Positions 39,173 to 52,089 are shown, counted from the first letter of the stretch. The stretch: 64,000 nt of DNA from Epiperipatus broadwayi (GCA_028023455.1 JAQFVV010006636.1:372001-436000), one strand, 5' to 3'. The notes: a model not told the origin generated them from the letters alone. A program made the numbers and translations.

Positions 39173-40253
39173 TGATGATTATTTAGAACAGCTGTAATTC
39201 TCTTTAATATTGGGTAACATACCCACCCTTAGCTGAGCAACAGGGTAAGGATTAAACTTTTATAAGAAAAGGTTTCCATTTGGAAAATTTCCAGAAAACC
39301 TCAAGAAATACTAAAATTGTTTAGACTCTGAAATTCAATGAAATTAACTAGATCCGCCCTCTATAGGCTATAATTGAAAATGAAATTAATTAATTTTAAA
39401 AGTTCTTTAATTTGGAATAACAAATTCAAAAAAATGTGGAAACATATACAAATAAAATTATATTAGAATGTTGACACCTTTTCCTGAACAGTTTTTAACA
39501 ATAACAAAAAAAAAAAAAGAACAATATCTACTTATATCTGTGAAACCAAATGAATTATATTTTAAATGAATAATACATGACATTTTACAATTCTGCTTGC
39601 ATAAAAGTAACAAATTACAAATCAGATTGATAGACTTTGCACAGACAAAAAAAAAAAAAAAACATGAAGAAAAACAATGATCTAATTGTTATTATAGTTA
39701 ATAGTTAAATTTTTAATTTATGGAAATATAATTTTTGTATGTTTCTACTGTTTTGAATTTTTTTAATTAATATGATAAAAGAATAAAATGTTTTTCTACA
39801 AAGTGTTTCTCATTATTCATTACTTTTTGTCACTGAGTTTACATGATTTAAAAAATAATATACTTTTTAATTTTCATGTGGATATTAATAAATTTTTATT
39901 AATATCATTTTTAATGTTAAATATACATTTTGTTGGCAGTCAACACTTTACATCACAGATTAATTCATTTGACTTGAGAATGAGATGTAAACCATTCAAT
40001 GCAGAGAAAATGATCTAGGGTAGAAAAAAGATTGCTGATTGTTAATTTTAATCTATGTAATACATTTTTAATTATTGTTAAGAACAAAAGTAAAAAAAAT
40101 ATTTTAAACAAATTTAAATATCTTTATTTTTGTTAAGTCAACTGAATTTTCATTTGCAATTTCTATAGAAAAAACCAAAGTATATATATTTTTTGTACTT
40201 GTAATAATAAATCTACAAAGAGTTAGTTGATAAAGAATTGAATAACAGAGGTC
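39173..40253. other. Intron sequence, no gene seen
   Basis: A/T-rich; the plus-strand ORF at 39788-40018 matches nothing. Confidence 0.35.
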
Positions 40254-40261
40254 ATTCATAG

Positions 40262-42728
40262 CAGTCATGGTGGACCTGTGGCATGTGTGCAAACTTTTAC
40301 TGGCACGTAAACTATTTACATATAATTTTCTACGCTTTAAAATAAATTATTCAGTTGTGTTTTTTTTGTAGCAAAAATTTATACTAATAAAAATTTACTC
40401 TAAACTAAACTAAAGATTAAATATATAATATTAGAATTCAATTTACAATTGAACTCTGATTAGAAACAATAAATTACAAACTTTGGAAAAAATAATTTGA
40501 ACAAATACATATGTATATATGCCAATAATAGATAAATAAGTCAAATAAAGTACTATCATATTCTATAAACCTATCAAATGATTCCAATAAAACTATGAAG
40601 TAACCCAGTAAAATATTTTCTCTTGAAATAAATCTTGTCAAATCGTAAAATAAAAGTAGGAAAATGTTTTTCCATCATAATCTTTTTTGGTCTAAACATA
40701 GTTTACAACATTTATTTTTTAAAATAATTGAAATCACAAATAATATGACAATACGCATGATTAACGACATTAAAATAATATAAATAATAGTTGGTAATCA
40801 AAATATATATAGTTGTTACGGCTGAAGTAATTTTTTTTATCCGAGGTTTTGCTAAAAAAATTAAATGTAAAGATAATAATATAACATATAATAAATCTTT
40901 GATGTATAAAATTATTAATGTTCATTTAATTTTACATTTAAATAAATTATTACCACTTTATTAATATGACTAGTGAAAATAAAAAATTATCAAGCAGTAG
41001 AGAATTCCGAAATTGGTGAATTAATGAGTATGGAATGATTAACAAAGGCAACAAGGCAGTATGTGTTTTATGTTCCGTAACAGTTGTATTGAGAACATCA
41101 TTGGTAAAATGGATTATGAGACCATGAGACCAATCATAAATTACTCCTTGAAAAAAGTAAAGATGAACAAAGAGAATATCTTGCTTGAGCACTTAAAAAT
41201 ATAAACATTCAATCAAAATATTTAATGAAATTTATCGAAAATCATTAGAATATAACTGCTTCTAGTTTTTTGTCTCTAATGTAATTGCCAAACATGGAAA
41301 ACTTTTAATAGAGAATATATGAAAGAAGCATGGATTAAATGTGTACCAATTGTTTTTAAAGATTTTGAATACAAAACTTATTCAGAGAATAAACAATTTA
41401 ACTACAGCTAAAGAAAGAATCCTGCAAATGGCAAACAACATAACTTACCAACAAAAAGAAGATATAAAATCTTTTAGTTTAATTTCTCTCTGCTTTGATA
41501 AAAATACTGACATAAATGGATCAGTTCGTTTGGCTATTTTTATTTGCTATTGTGTTGGGAATAATATCAAAGAAGAATTAATCAGTTTAACCTCATTAGT
41601 AACAACAACAAAAGGAATGCATATTTGCAAGGAAGTTTTAAATTTACTTGTTGAAAAACAAATAGATGTTGGCAAAATTGTATGACTAGAAAAGAAAATG
41701 GTTTTCTTAGTTTATTTATCAACTGTATTGGACATTCAATTTTGGGTTTTCATTAACATTAGACATCAGCAGGTATTTTGAGCAAAGACTAACTTTAAGC
41801 TATTGGATGATGTTAAGAATGCTATGACTAAATTAGCCAATTTATATCAACACAGCTTTAAATAAATGAAAATTTCTAAACATACTGAGTAAAGTGAAGT
41901 CAATATAAATCAAGTAAAAGTTCTTCAAAGATTTGTTGGATATTTAGATGAAACTGGATGATTTTTTAAATATCAAGAAAAATCACTGAAAAATATAATC
42001 AATTAATGCATGTCAAATGTTTTTCAAAATTAATGTTTTTTACTGATATGTGTTCAATTTGAATGAATTAAATGTGAGACTACAAGGTTATCTATAATAA
42101 GGCAGTTGTTGTCATATTTGATTTGATCAAAGCATTTGAAGCTAAATTGCAAATTTTCAACAGTGATGTTATTTCTTACACCTTAAAATATTTTCTATGA
42201 GAAGTTAGATCAAGTAGAATTGACACAAGAGTTTTGTGCTGTTATTTAATCAATAATTGATGAATTTTCTTCAAGATTTACACAGTTCAAGCAATTTGCA
42301 AAAACATCAAAATTCATTTTATACCTAGATTGTCTCAATTTTGAAATTTTTGAAAGGGTTAATTTGGAAGATATGGAAATACAATTAGTCAATTTTCAAC
42401 CTAGTTCTATAAGGAAACAAAAATTTGTCGATTTGAGAAATGAGTTAGAACCAATTGAAAATAATCAATTATTGGGCATATTTGAAAAGATTGCTGAAGA
42501 GAAACTATTGATAGTCTGGAATGCTATTTCTGAAATATTTGTTCACTTGTATTTAGCTTATTTAGTAATTTTGTTTAATTATTATTTTGTTGTTTTATAA
42601 ACTTTTAAAAAATTGCAATAATTAAGTCATTTATATTTTGATTAATAACTGTATGGCACGCCAATCACTCAATAAATATTTTTTTGAAAATTTTTGGCAT
42701 GCACACATAAAAAGATTCATCCCCATTG
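40262..42728 (+). mobile_element. Dead hAT transposon of the ZBED/GTF2IRD2-like type, with both ends
   Basis: The left end begins CAGTCATGGTGGACCTGTGG followed by CATGTGTGC. The right end in reverse complement begins CAATGGGGATGAATC and has ATGTGTGCATGCC. Flanks read ATTCATAG (40254-40261) and ATCTATAG (42729-42736), an 8-bp target duplication with two differences, as expected for an old hAT insertion. The length of about 2.47 kb fits an autonomous hAT. The element lies antisense to FBPase inside its 10.4-kb intron. Confidence 0.75.
40965..42600 (+). pseudogene. hAT (ZBED/GTF2IRD2-like) transposase pseudogene
   Basis: Plus strand, many frame changes. It opens with SSREFRNW and NKGNKAVCVLCSVTVV, a BED-type zinc finger start (CxxC). 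Then come remnants of the AKHGK...EYMKEAW block. A 114-codon open piece (41341-41685) has QKEDIKSFSLISLCFDKNTD and NGSVRLAIFICY, the beginning of the hAT RNase-H-like catalytic fold; the expected D-E-S-T-D string reads DKNTD. Another 78-codon piece (42364-42600) has LEDMEIQLVNFQ and KQKFVDLRNELE, near the C-terminal dimerisation region. The order matches GTF2IRD2/ZBED5-type transposases. Multiple stops exclude function. Confidence 0.75.
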
Positions 42729-43281
42729 ATCTATAGTCTAGAAATATCACCAATGACTAATATTTATTCGTATTAAGTAATAATAAACAGTATACGATTA
42801 GTACAGTTTCTTACGCATCTTAATTAAGTAAATAAAATGCCAATAGAATTTCATAAATTGGAAAAAATATTCAATAAATGCAGAGTTTAATTAATAAAAT
42901 TACATCAACTTTTTTTTTTTTATAAAACTGAAATTAAATGATGTAATGTAATTCATGAAATACAATCAGGATTTATCTTTAATAGGCATGCTTATTAGCA
43001 TGGTGCAGAATATGAAAAAATAAATTAAAATAAGAATTATAATATATCACAGCAGATATTTTGATAGCATGAAACACAAAAACCGAAGAATATATTGATT
43101 TAATTTTTTTTTTAATGTTCTCCATTTTGATTATGTCAAGAATTGTTTCATAAGATGGATTTATGTAAGATGGAGATTGTTAGTATATAGATTATCATTT
43201 TAGAAATAAAGGTACTTGCACCCAATAATGTACAAATATAATAATAGAAATAAAATATTGACAAAACTGTTTGAAATTTTT

Positions 43282-43392
43282 TTTGTTTTTCTTCATATGT
43301 CATAGCGTCGGCCGGGAGGCAAACCCACAACCGTCTGCAACCAACTACTTGCTTGCAAGGCGCTGCAATGACCTCTCAGCTAACAACATTTG
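43282..43392 (-). mobile_element. tRNA-headed SINE, copy 2, with 16-bp target duplication
   Basis: On the minus strand the head contains a perfect pol III A box (TAGCTGAGAGG) and a B-box-like GGTTTGCCTCC about 50 bases later. Then come CCGGCCGACGCTATGACATA and an A-rich tail, the 3' unit shared with the copies at 12.7 and 23.3 kb. It is bounded by a perfect 16-base direct repeat ACTGTTTGAAATTTTT (43266-43281 and 43393-43408), the hallmark of LINE-mediated retroposition. It lies in the FBPase intron in the sense orientation. Confidence 0.85.
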
Positions 43393-43847
43393 ACTGTTTG
43401 AAATTTTTGAATCAAAAAGCCATAGCTTTTACGAAAAGTTTTACATGTATTATATGATTAATTACTGTCTTCATAATCTGAAGACCTATAATTTCCTAAA
43501 TTGATTCCAAATTATAATAAAACAAATTTAACAGATCAAATGAATGACAGTTTGGCTTACTTTACTCAAACAACTGACCAAAAATTTATTTTTATTAATT
43601 TCATTTCTTATTTTTTATTTCTTAAAACAGCAATAAATACAGAAATAATTAATTTTGTTAAATAATATTTAACTTGACACAGTATTTAATTAAATAATAG
43701 AAGTCAATTAATGAAAGAAAATAAAAATGTATGCAAAATTGTTTAAATGGGATGGTATATTAAATTTCATGTTATACTCTAAATAAACACGCACAGCATA
43801 TCATTATTAAAAAAATTTCACCAACTAATGAAATAAACAAATCTTAC

Positions 43848-43964
43848 CTTCCCTTTAGGACTTTCTGATGTTGCAGGATATAAAAAAATACCTCCATATA
43901 TCAATGTTCGATGGACATCAGCCACCATAGAACCAACATATCGAGCACCGTAAGGTTTACCATT
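43848..43964 (-). CDS. fbp: Fructose-1,6-bisphosphatase, penultimate coding exon
   Basis: A 117-nt exon bounded by an AG acceptor (43965-43966) and a GTAAG donor (43847-43843) on the minus strand, phase 0 at both ends, giving 39 residues. It contains [20 protein letters not shown], the most conserved FBPase block. Here Arg and Tyr (human Arg243 from the neighbouring subunit, and Tyr244) bind the 6-phosphate. It also contains GGIFLYPA with the Tyr264 equivalent, and ends in KGK, whose last Lys corresponds to Lys274 of the substrate site. All these residues are present. It joins the KKFPS end of the upstream exon and the LRLLYE start of the downstream exon, as in other animal FBPases. No sign of decay. 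Confidence 0.97.
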
Positions 43965-44838
43965 CTAAAAAGTACATAGCCTTATTAGTTGCATTATTAA
44001 TTTTTTTTCTATTATTGTTTTATCTATTTATTTACATTTATCTTTACATAAATTCATTATATAACCTCTGTTATTAAAATCCATATTCAAAATGTTTTTT
44101 ACAATATGTTTTCAACATTAAGGCCTTGAAGTCCACTTGGTTTTTGTTTTTGGGTTTTCCCTAATTTGCTTTCTTTTTTTTTTTTTTTTTTTGCATACTC
44201 AAATATTCAAACAGATGTGTTTGTAGATAATTCCAGGTTATTTGTGGATTAAATTCCTGAAATAACTAATTTTAAATTTTGCATTTTTCTTTTAATACAA
44301 AAAATAATGTTTTATTAAAATTATATAAACTTCAGTTGATAATATTTCACATGAGTCTTAAAATTTTTTACCCGAAAAATAAGTAATTTAAGTAAAATCA
44401 TATTATGCAATACAACAATATATACTACAGATACATTTTTATAAGTATAAAAATATCTTTAATTGCTAAGGGCATTATAGATACAAGCTAAAAAAATACA
44501 GATACAAATAATCAATTTTGCATTGTTTAAACCAATTATAGTTTTGAGCAATCTATCAGTGACTTTCTACCATCAATATCAGTTCAATTTAGTCACAGTT
44601 GATATACGATTAATACAATTATAAGAAAAATATAAAACTTATAAATTTTGAGTTCACCTGAAAAAAGTACACTATGCATGTATATAAAAAAAATCATTCT
44701 GGCAATATAAAAGTTAAACTGTCATTATCTGTCATATTAAAGAAAAAAACAGTAGATATATTGCATTACAATGAACAACAAAAAACAATTTATAAGGAAA
44801 TTTCTGAAGTGGTCAGCATGTAGGTGAAAAACACAAAA
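43965..44838 (-). other. Intron sequence, no feature
   Basis: A/T-rich start of the 18.2-kb intron (minus-strand 3' end), with a long T run at 44173-44192. No gene. Confidence 0.45.
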
Positions 44839-45209
44839 CTTTGAAGAGATATCTGAAGATCAAATACATAGAGAATTTTGTGTTTCACATGTTGTGTCAA
44901 AGATTACTATTATTAAATAATAATAATAAACAGCTACTTATAAATTAGTATGGCTATTCTAACTTCAAAACAAAATAAGAAAGGAATGAGGATGAAAAAA
45001 TTTTTTTTCTAGAAATGAGTCATGTGATGATACCTTGAAGAAATATCTGAAGATCAAGTATATAGAGAATTTCTCATAATTTTGTGTTTCACATGTAGCG
45101 TCAAAGATTACTATTATTAAATAATAATAATAATAAACAACTTCAAACCAAAATAAGAAAGAAATGAGGATGAAAAAAAAACTATTCTAGAAATAAGTCA
45201 TGTGATGAT
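44839..45209. repeat. Two-copy direct repeat, about 190-bp unit
   Basis: CTTTGAAGAGATATCTGAAG (44839) and CCTTGAAGAAATATCTGAAG (45033) start two copies. Both contain TTTTGTGTTTCACATGT, GTCAAAGATTACTATTATTA, an AATAAT run, AAAATAAGAAAG and GTCATGTGATGAT. The second copy lacks about 30 bp. The high similarity suggests a fairly recent duplication. Confidence 0.8.
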
Positions 45210-45279
45210 TATGTAAACCAATCTGTGATCCACAAATATGTCTAGTTGTACAATATGCTAATTCATTTTTCTGTTTATT

Positions 45280-46590
45280 TGATATTTTATGATATTCTTT
45301 TAATTTCTTCAGCAGGTAAACTTTTCTGTCTGACTACAATAGCATGTCTAATTATAATTCTCCAATGTATCATAGTTTCTGTCATATTTTCCTAATGGAT
45401 ACAATTAACAATGCAATTCTTTAGAATATCTTTGATATAATCACTACAATGTAAGTGGAATCCACACCATCCCATGAAAACTATGTTTAAGTTCATTATA
45501 AAATATCCTTTTAAAAATCCTTGAATTGTTCATTTATTCTACATGTCTATTCCAATGATGGTACGATTTTACATATTCCAGCAAGTTGAAAAACACATTG
45601 ACTCATTTTATGACTTTGCCATTGTATTTTTTTAATTTTTTTGAAGCATTCTTAACTTATTTATATTGCTTAATAGTGTCACCTTTCACTTCCTTCCAAA
45701 TTAAGTAAAATAACAACTCTATAGTCAGCTAACTTAATTGCAGTAATTATTTCTTGGTGATGAATTACTCTATTAATTTATTAAAAGCAGCAACCAGACA
45801 ATGATATCCATCTTACATTTCAAGATTCAGGTTCACCTTTCTATTTAAAATTATCAAGATATTTTAATTGGTTTAGATTTTCAAATTGATAACTACTCAA
45901 ATTAAAAAAAAGCAAAGAATTTCTTTTCCTTCACTGACTGATAAAAATGTGAGATTTTTTTAAACATTAATTAATAAACCAAAATCTTTATATGTTGCAT
46001 TCAAAACATTAAGTATCCCCGAATTGGCAAGCATAGCACAATCATCAGCATGCTGTAAATTCAGAATCCAAGAAGTTCTTGCTTTTGCTTTTAATTAATT
46101 CAAATTAAAAATCCTACCATTATCCTGAATCTGTCTTGATACTTGCTTGATTAAGTGAACAATTTGAAAGACAATAATCACAGAAATTATAAACAATATT
46201 GAAAAAAATACACATCCTTTTTTAACATCAGTTTTCATTTCAAATGTCTTATGTTACACTTACGTTAATTTGATCATGTAAAAGCTGTATAATACGAATA
46301 AATTTTGATTGACAAGCAATCAATTTCAAACAATATCATAGACTTGTCCTAATAATAGAATCACATGCCTAGACCAAATCAATAAAAGCAATATATAAAT
46401 CACTCTTTTGTACCCAACACTTAATTTTGCCTGGCCACAAAAATTATGTCTATAGTGTTTTTTAATTCAATAAAACCACAATGAGTCATTCAGCTATGAT
46501 AGAAAGTAACCTATTCAACAACAATACCTTTGCTGTAGTGGATATCAATGACATTTCATGATAATTACTGCAATTATGTCTATTCCCATA
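45280..46590 (-). pseudogene. LINE reverse-transcriptase relic
   Basis: The minus strand reads, through many stops: NYHEMSLISTTAKVLLLNRLL (about 46575-46510), KSDLYIAFIDL (46412-46380), then SKFIRIIQLLHDQINVSV (46305-46250), KRMCIFFNIVY, and LNLQHADDCAMLANSG (46075-46015) where the catalytic box is HADD. After it come degraded thumb and C-terminal parts, including KRIFYNELKHS near 45515. This is the motif order of non-LTR reverse transcriptases (NYRGISLL / LYIAFIDLTKAFDS / GV.QGCVL / YADD). Two or more stops per 100 codons show an old copy. It is in the sense orientation within the FBPase intron. Confidence 0.8.
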
Positions 46591-49199
46591 TATATATTCT
46601 CCGGATATATATTAAAATATAATCATTTCAGAATATTATAGTCATCAATTATATAGCAGGGAGAAATAAGAGAGAGTAATACTCTTTAGAGATATACTAG
46701 TCAAAGCAAGGATAGATTAAAACCATTTGAATACAATAGTAAAATGTACATTTTAGAACTCACACCACTAACAAATAGGCATATGTATGTTGTACATATT
46801 GCATCAAGCACAGTCATCATTTATTATCACCATATATTATTATACAAATGAATAAATAAAGAAAACAAAAATTCTATGTTTAATAAATATATTTGAATTT
46901 TGAATGAATGTAAAATGAGTGAATGGTTTATTAAAATTAAAAATACAATTTTTTATGTCATATTGAATGATAACAATAGACTTAATTAACTTTGAAAGAA
47001 AGAAAAATTGCATGCTCCATGAGCTATAAACTGCATTATTGTTGATATTAGGTAACAAGAGAAAAGCTCAGCAAAAAGAACACATATACTTTCTTTAAAA
47101 AAAAGTTTTTTATTTACATACTTTCCATCAATAGTTCCCTGTGGATTTTTGATAGAAATATAATGTACTGTGAATAAAATCCCATGTGAGAAATAGAACA
47201 TAATTTCTTCTCAATTGGTGTCTATAAGAAATGAATATCAACAAATGCATTGCTGAATGTATGAAGATATCAAATCATTGGATTTTCCATGTATCAAAAT
47301 GTTTATAGTTGGATGTCATCAAGGGAATATTAAAGAAGACGCTGTAAAAAAATAGAACCATAATCTCAAGTTAAATGTCGAAGTTGGTATAATGAACACC
47401 ACTAAATAAATCTCTAAATTTATCTAATCAAATAATATTTACTTATTTTAATAATCAAAGAAATAGTAGTAATACATCGATAGATATATAATTTTTCCTT
47501 TTTTTAATAATTTAAATTATTAATGCAGTCTATTTATTATTTGATATATATATATAGATCCAACTAATAAATCACTGACATAAACTTAAAAAAAAAATCA
47601 AAATTAAAATATAGCTAATATTTAATATAAACATATAAAATGACTATTATACTGAAAACAATTACTTGATTAAAAGAATAAGATATTAAAAAAAATATTT
47701 TTTTTTATATTGTGTGATAGATTATATTTAACCCTTTTAGAATATATATATGTAAATGATCTTTAGATGTAGATAGTACTTAGCAATTGCAATCTGGCAG
47801 GGATAATTATAAGTGTACAATAAATTATATTATTTTGCAATTATTAAAATTTATTTAAAGTTATTTATCTTAACCAATTCAACGAGTTGATGTTTATCTC
47901 AATAAACTTGTTTTATTATTAATATAGGCATCACTTGATTTAGCTATTACATAAATTGCTTGATTACTAAAATATTTAATCATATATTCCATATTATAAC
48001 ACTTATTAGAAAATAAACTCTTTATTTATTGAATTTTATTATTTTTATTGTCAAACAAAAATACATATCCACGCTTAGACTCATTGGTGCCTTTATAAAT
48101 TCATGAATCTATTATAACATAATTCTAGATTATAAATCCATTTGTGGATCAGCTTATTCATTTGCCCACCAGTTATATTGTTGGCTACCCAAGTGCAGTA
48201 GTCTAGTCCATTACATTTTTAGCATCGAATATGAGCATTTGTGAATCAGGCATCCAGCTATGTTTACTTTTCCATTACAATTTTGGATGCCCAATAAAAA
48301 CTTGAGTAGTTAGTTATTCATGACCCATGAGATATTTAGTCATAAAAAGATAAATAGATAGGGTTAAAATATTTGCTTAATGATTACCATCAGTGTAAGT
48401 TATTTTTGTGTATGTTAGTGTTGGATTAAATTGATTAATGATTCAAAAGATGATAATAATTTTAATTTTGTAGCTATGCTTTGTTGACAATTCAGATTTA
48501 GAGTTGGTCATCAAATTGTTTTCTGAAAAATAGGTACAATATGTAAAATAATAGATAACAAAGCTAGAAAATACTTCATAAGGTAAAATACCAGATGATG
48601 ATACCTGGCTTGCCAGACAATAATGAACATGAAGACTTATGCTTATGCCTCTGGAAGCATCACATATGTACTATATGTTAGTGAGATTCCAAAAGAATGT
48701 GGGCTCATTACTAATAAATGTTATTAGTTTCTTTATGAAGCAATTATGATATAAAGTAAAATATATTTGAAGCCGAAACATATTTTATTGAACATATTTG
48801 TCTCCTGGTTATTTTAGAAAATGGATGAAAAACATTGATGCTCGTTGTTCAAATTTATTGATGATAGCATAATGCAGTTTTTTGAGCATAGTCATGAAAT
48901 TTACAATATATAACACATGATATAAGATGAAAAAAATACATTAGTTTGGAATAATGATATTGTGAATAGGTAAATCAGTCACTATTGAGAAATGATACTA
49001 ATGTGCTACTTTATGTTGGGAGGTTCTGTTTTGTATAAATTGAAAACTGAGTAGAAATTTAATTAAGTTATAGGGATCAACATATAAGGCATATTAAATA
49101 AATAAAATAAGTTATTCATTTCATTTGGTCTAGTATATTGAATTGAGGAGGAGATTCGTGTTCTTTCTTTTCTAAATAAAATAATAAATATAAATACAA
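46591..49199. other. Intron sequence, no gene seen
   Basis: A/T-rich; two overlapping minus ORFs at 46840-47201 have low-complexity, hydrophobic composition and match nothing. Confidence 0.35.
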
Positions 49200-50060
49200 A
49201 ACAAATTATGGTAAGTGAGAAAAAATTAAATATGTTAGAACAGGGAAGAAAAGTTAGTGAAGACTCTGTCACATCAAAAAATGCTCAAAATGAATTTATA
49301 ATAAGGTTGCAGAGCTTGATGAGTGAAATGAAACAGAGCCAGGAAAAGTTATCAAGATATGCAATGAATAAAATCAATGAAAACCAAAAAAAGTGTGAAC
49401 AGAGTCAGAGAAATCTAATGAATAAGATAAATGAGAAGCAAAAAAAGTATGAAGAGTCAGAGAATATTTAAACAAGAATTGAAACAAGGCCAGGAAATCT
49501 TAGTAATGAAGATAGGTCAATATCAATTAGAAAATAGACTAAAGCAAAAGATCAAGCATGTAAATATGAAATTAGTTCATGAAAAAAGAATGGGGCACAA
49601 GCAAATACATAGCTTGGAAGTTAGATTTAATGAATTAGAGAGTAAGGTGGAAGAAAATCAAGGTCAAATGCAAACCAAAATCAAGAAGCTAGAAGATAGT
49701 ATAGGAAAAGGACAAAACTAGATTCAGAAGATAGAAACTAAGACAGAAAAATATGTTAGAAAGCCAGAATATGGATTAAAATCGTAGAAGCTAAGTTAAA
49801 TGAATGTTAGCAAACTAATAATAAAATACAGAATAAACAAGAACAATAAATCAAAAGTTTAGAAATGCAGAATCATTCAAATTATGATATTAGCTTAGAT
49901 GTCGAGCAATTTAAAGTAAATGATCAGATTTCTTTAAAAGGGAATTCCATCACAAGCTTAAATAATGATAGATATGAAATTTTATCCGTAGAAATAAAGC
50001 CTTTAAAATCTAAATGGTTTGCCTTAAACAAAATATCTTTCTTTAGCCCTCCATAATTTG
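49200..50060 (+). pseudogene. Coiled-coil, gag-like relic
   Basis: Plus strand: an 87-codon piece (49208-49471) and an overlapping 96-codon piece (49431-49721) are two frames of one protein, separated by a frame change at about 49440-49470. Both are rich in Lys, Glu, Gln and Asn and lack Pro and Gly. There is an internal repeat (MNKINENQKKCEQSQ / MNKINEKQKKYEES) and a heptad-like LEVRFNELESKVEENQGQMQ. Such long coiled coils precede the nucleocapsid part in gag proteins of some invertebrate Gypsy-type elements, which is my tentative reading; a host coiled-coil pseudogene is possible. A 63-codon ORF at 49865-50056 may continue it. No protease, RT or LTRs were seen. Confidence 0.4.
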
Positions 50061-51869
50061 TAGAATGTTAAATACTGAAACACCCGGTTATCTATAAAAT
50101 ATATTTTATCAGTGCAGCTGCAATACAAATAACTTTAATCCTTATATTTTTTTCAAAATTTGTTCTTTGGTGTGATCCAAAATGATCTATGGTCTCTTAG
50201 ATCTTTATCTTATTCTTTGGATGGTCTAAAACAGTTTTTTAATTTTAAGCTGCTTACTAAGGAATATTTTTCTCAATTCCCATTTTCTCAAATTGAAGTT
50301 ATGTTAAAATTGACTTTATCTTTCTCAAAAGTTTTAATACTAACTTGAAATCTTTTTTTTTTTTTATCTTTCAGCTTTAACACTTTTAAATAAAAAGATC
50401 CGATTTAACTAGTTCGCTGACCTTGACACCATACTGAATTTTTAAAAAACTGCCTTTAGTCAGAATTTGCACAATAACTTCAGTTTTCATAATGTTAGAG
50501 CAAAAAGCTTTACATTGATAGAAACTAAAAAAAACTAAGGAAAACAATAAGGCTAAGATAAATAGTGATAACCATTTAAAACATAAAGAAAAAAGAAATT
50601 TCAACATCTGACATAATTATTACTTTATTGTTTGCTCACAAATTCTAATTTATCATTAACTAAGTTTAAATTACATCTTCATTGATAATTTCTTTGTATT
50701 CCTCACAAAATTATCTTTCAAACCATATATAATACTTCTTACCAGAGATAATCCATAGCTTCAGTCTCCAAAATAAATCGCATATGAATTCTTCATTTTT
50801 ATCTTGTACCCCAAAGGTGACAAATCTCAAAGGCGACTGTAAGAAAAAGGTTCATCCTAATAAAAGATACAAAACAAATCATTTCCAGAAGATGGATAAT
50901 GCATTTGTCATCATAGCAATTGGCTTCTTGTCTATCTACAACTAGAAATTGTAGGTTACTGTCTTACTGATAAAATGAGTTTCATATCTTCATTTTATAT
51001 TTTTTGTGTACATCAGTGATGTTGATATTCTTTATGCACACCAGTGATGCTATCCTGTTATATTTACTGTCCCACAGAGATATAATTTATTTGCATATAG
51101 CTCATTTGCTAGCTAAAGAATTGAAGATAATGTGATGCAAGATATGATAAAACTACTGATTCACCAATAGATAGGCAAACATCAGAATTTGATTCTTTGT
51201 CTGCATACAATTTCATGTGGTATATACATAACTATTGGGGTTATCTCCGCACACACACTATTTGAAATCTTTCTTCATTAGTTTTTATATTTTCACGTGG
51301 TACTATGCCCAGTAAATTTTGTGATTGCTTTGTCAACTGCAAAATTTCTGTATATTTGATAATAAGTCATAAAATTTACATTATACTGCTCTATAATACC
51401 TTAATTACATATACATAGACATTACTTGTTATGTAAACACAAACCTGTAATTGCAAACCACAAACACAGTAATATAAATATAAGCATAGTAATAAATTAT
51501 TAAACCTTTTGAATCATTATGTCTAGAACCCCAAAATTACATAAACTACTTTTGTTGTATTTGAATACAAATGTTTAAATTTATATACATATAATAGAGC
51601 ATAAATGATATATAATTTCTATATATTACACAGACACAAATACATATGAAAACATACCATTTATCAAATCATTTTAAAAAATTTACTATTCAAATAATTA
51701 AACATAATTTTTTTTTAATATTTACGACCAGATGTTCTAATTATGTTTTGAAGGCCTTGAAATACGAATTTCATCGGCACATTTTTAATCCATTTTCGTA
51801 AGCACTTTGCCTATTTAAAAATTTCTGCTTTTATCTTCTCCATGAAAAATTGTAAACTTAGCAAAGCGA
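50061..51869. other. Intron sequence, no gene seen
   Basis: No motif recognised. The 100-150 bases just left of 51870 show weak inverted similarity to the right flank of the Merlin element, so its true end may lie somewhat further out. Confidence 0.35.
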
Positions 51870-52055
51870 CCCCAATATGTTGGCCTTCTATTGTTTAAAA
51901 TTATAACTAAATTTTTTGAAAATCTTACGTATATGCTACTATATTCCAATTACATTAAAATTTATTCAATGTAAATTACGTATATACTACTATATTCCAA
52001 TTACATTAAAATTTATTCAAATATAAAAGATAATAAAAAAACATTTACCTTTTTA
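51870..52055. repeat. Left inverted repeat of the Merlin element, internally duplicated
   Basis: CCCCAATATGTTGGCCTTCT to ACATTTACCTTTTTAA matches the reverse complement of 53185-53324 almost throughout. Inside it a 51-bp unit starting TTACGTATATGCTACTATAT (51925-51975) is repeated in tandem (51976-52026). The right repeat has only one copy. Without the extra unit both arms are about 135-140 bp. Confidence 0.9.
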
Positions 52056-52089
52056 AGCATAATTGAGTCCTATGCATACTAGGAAGTTA

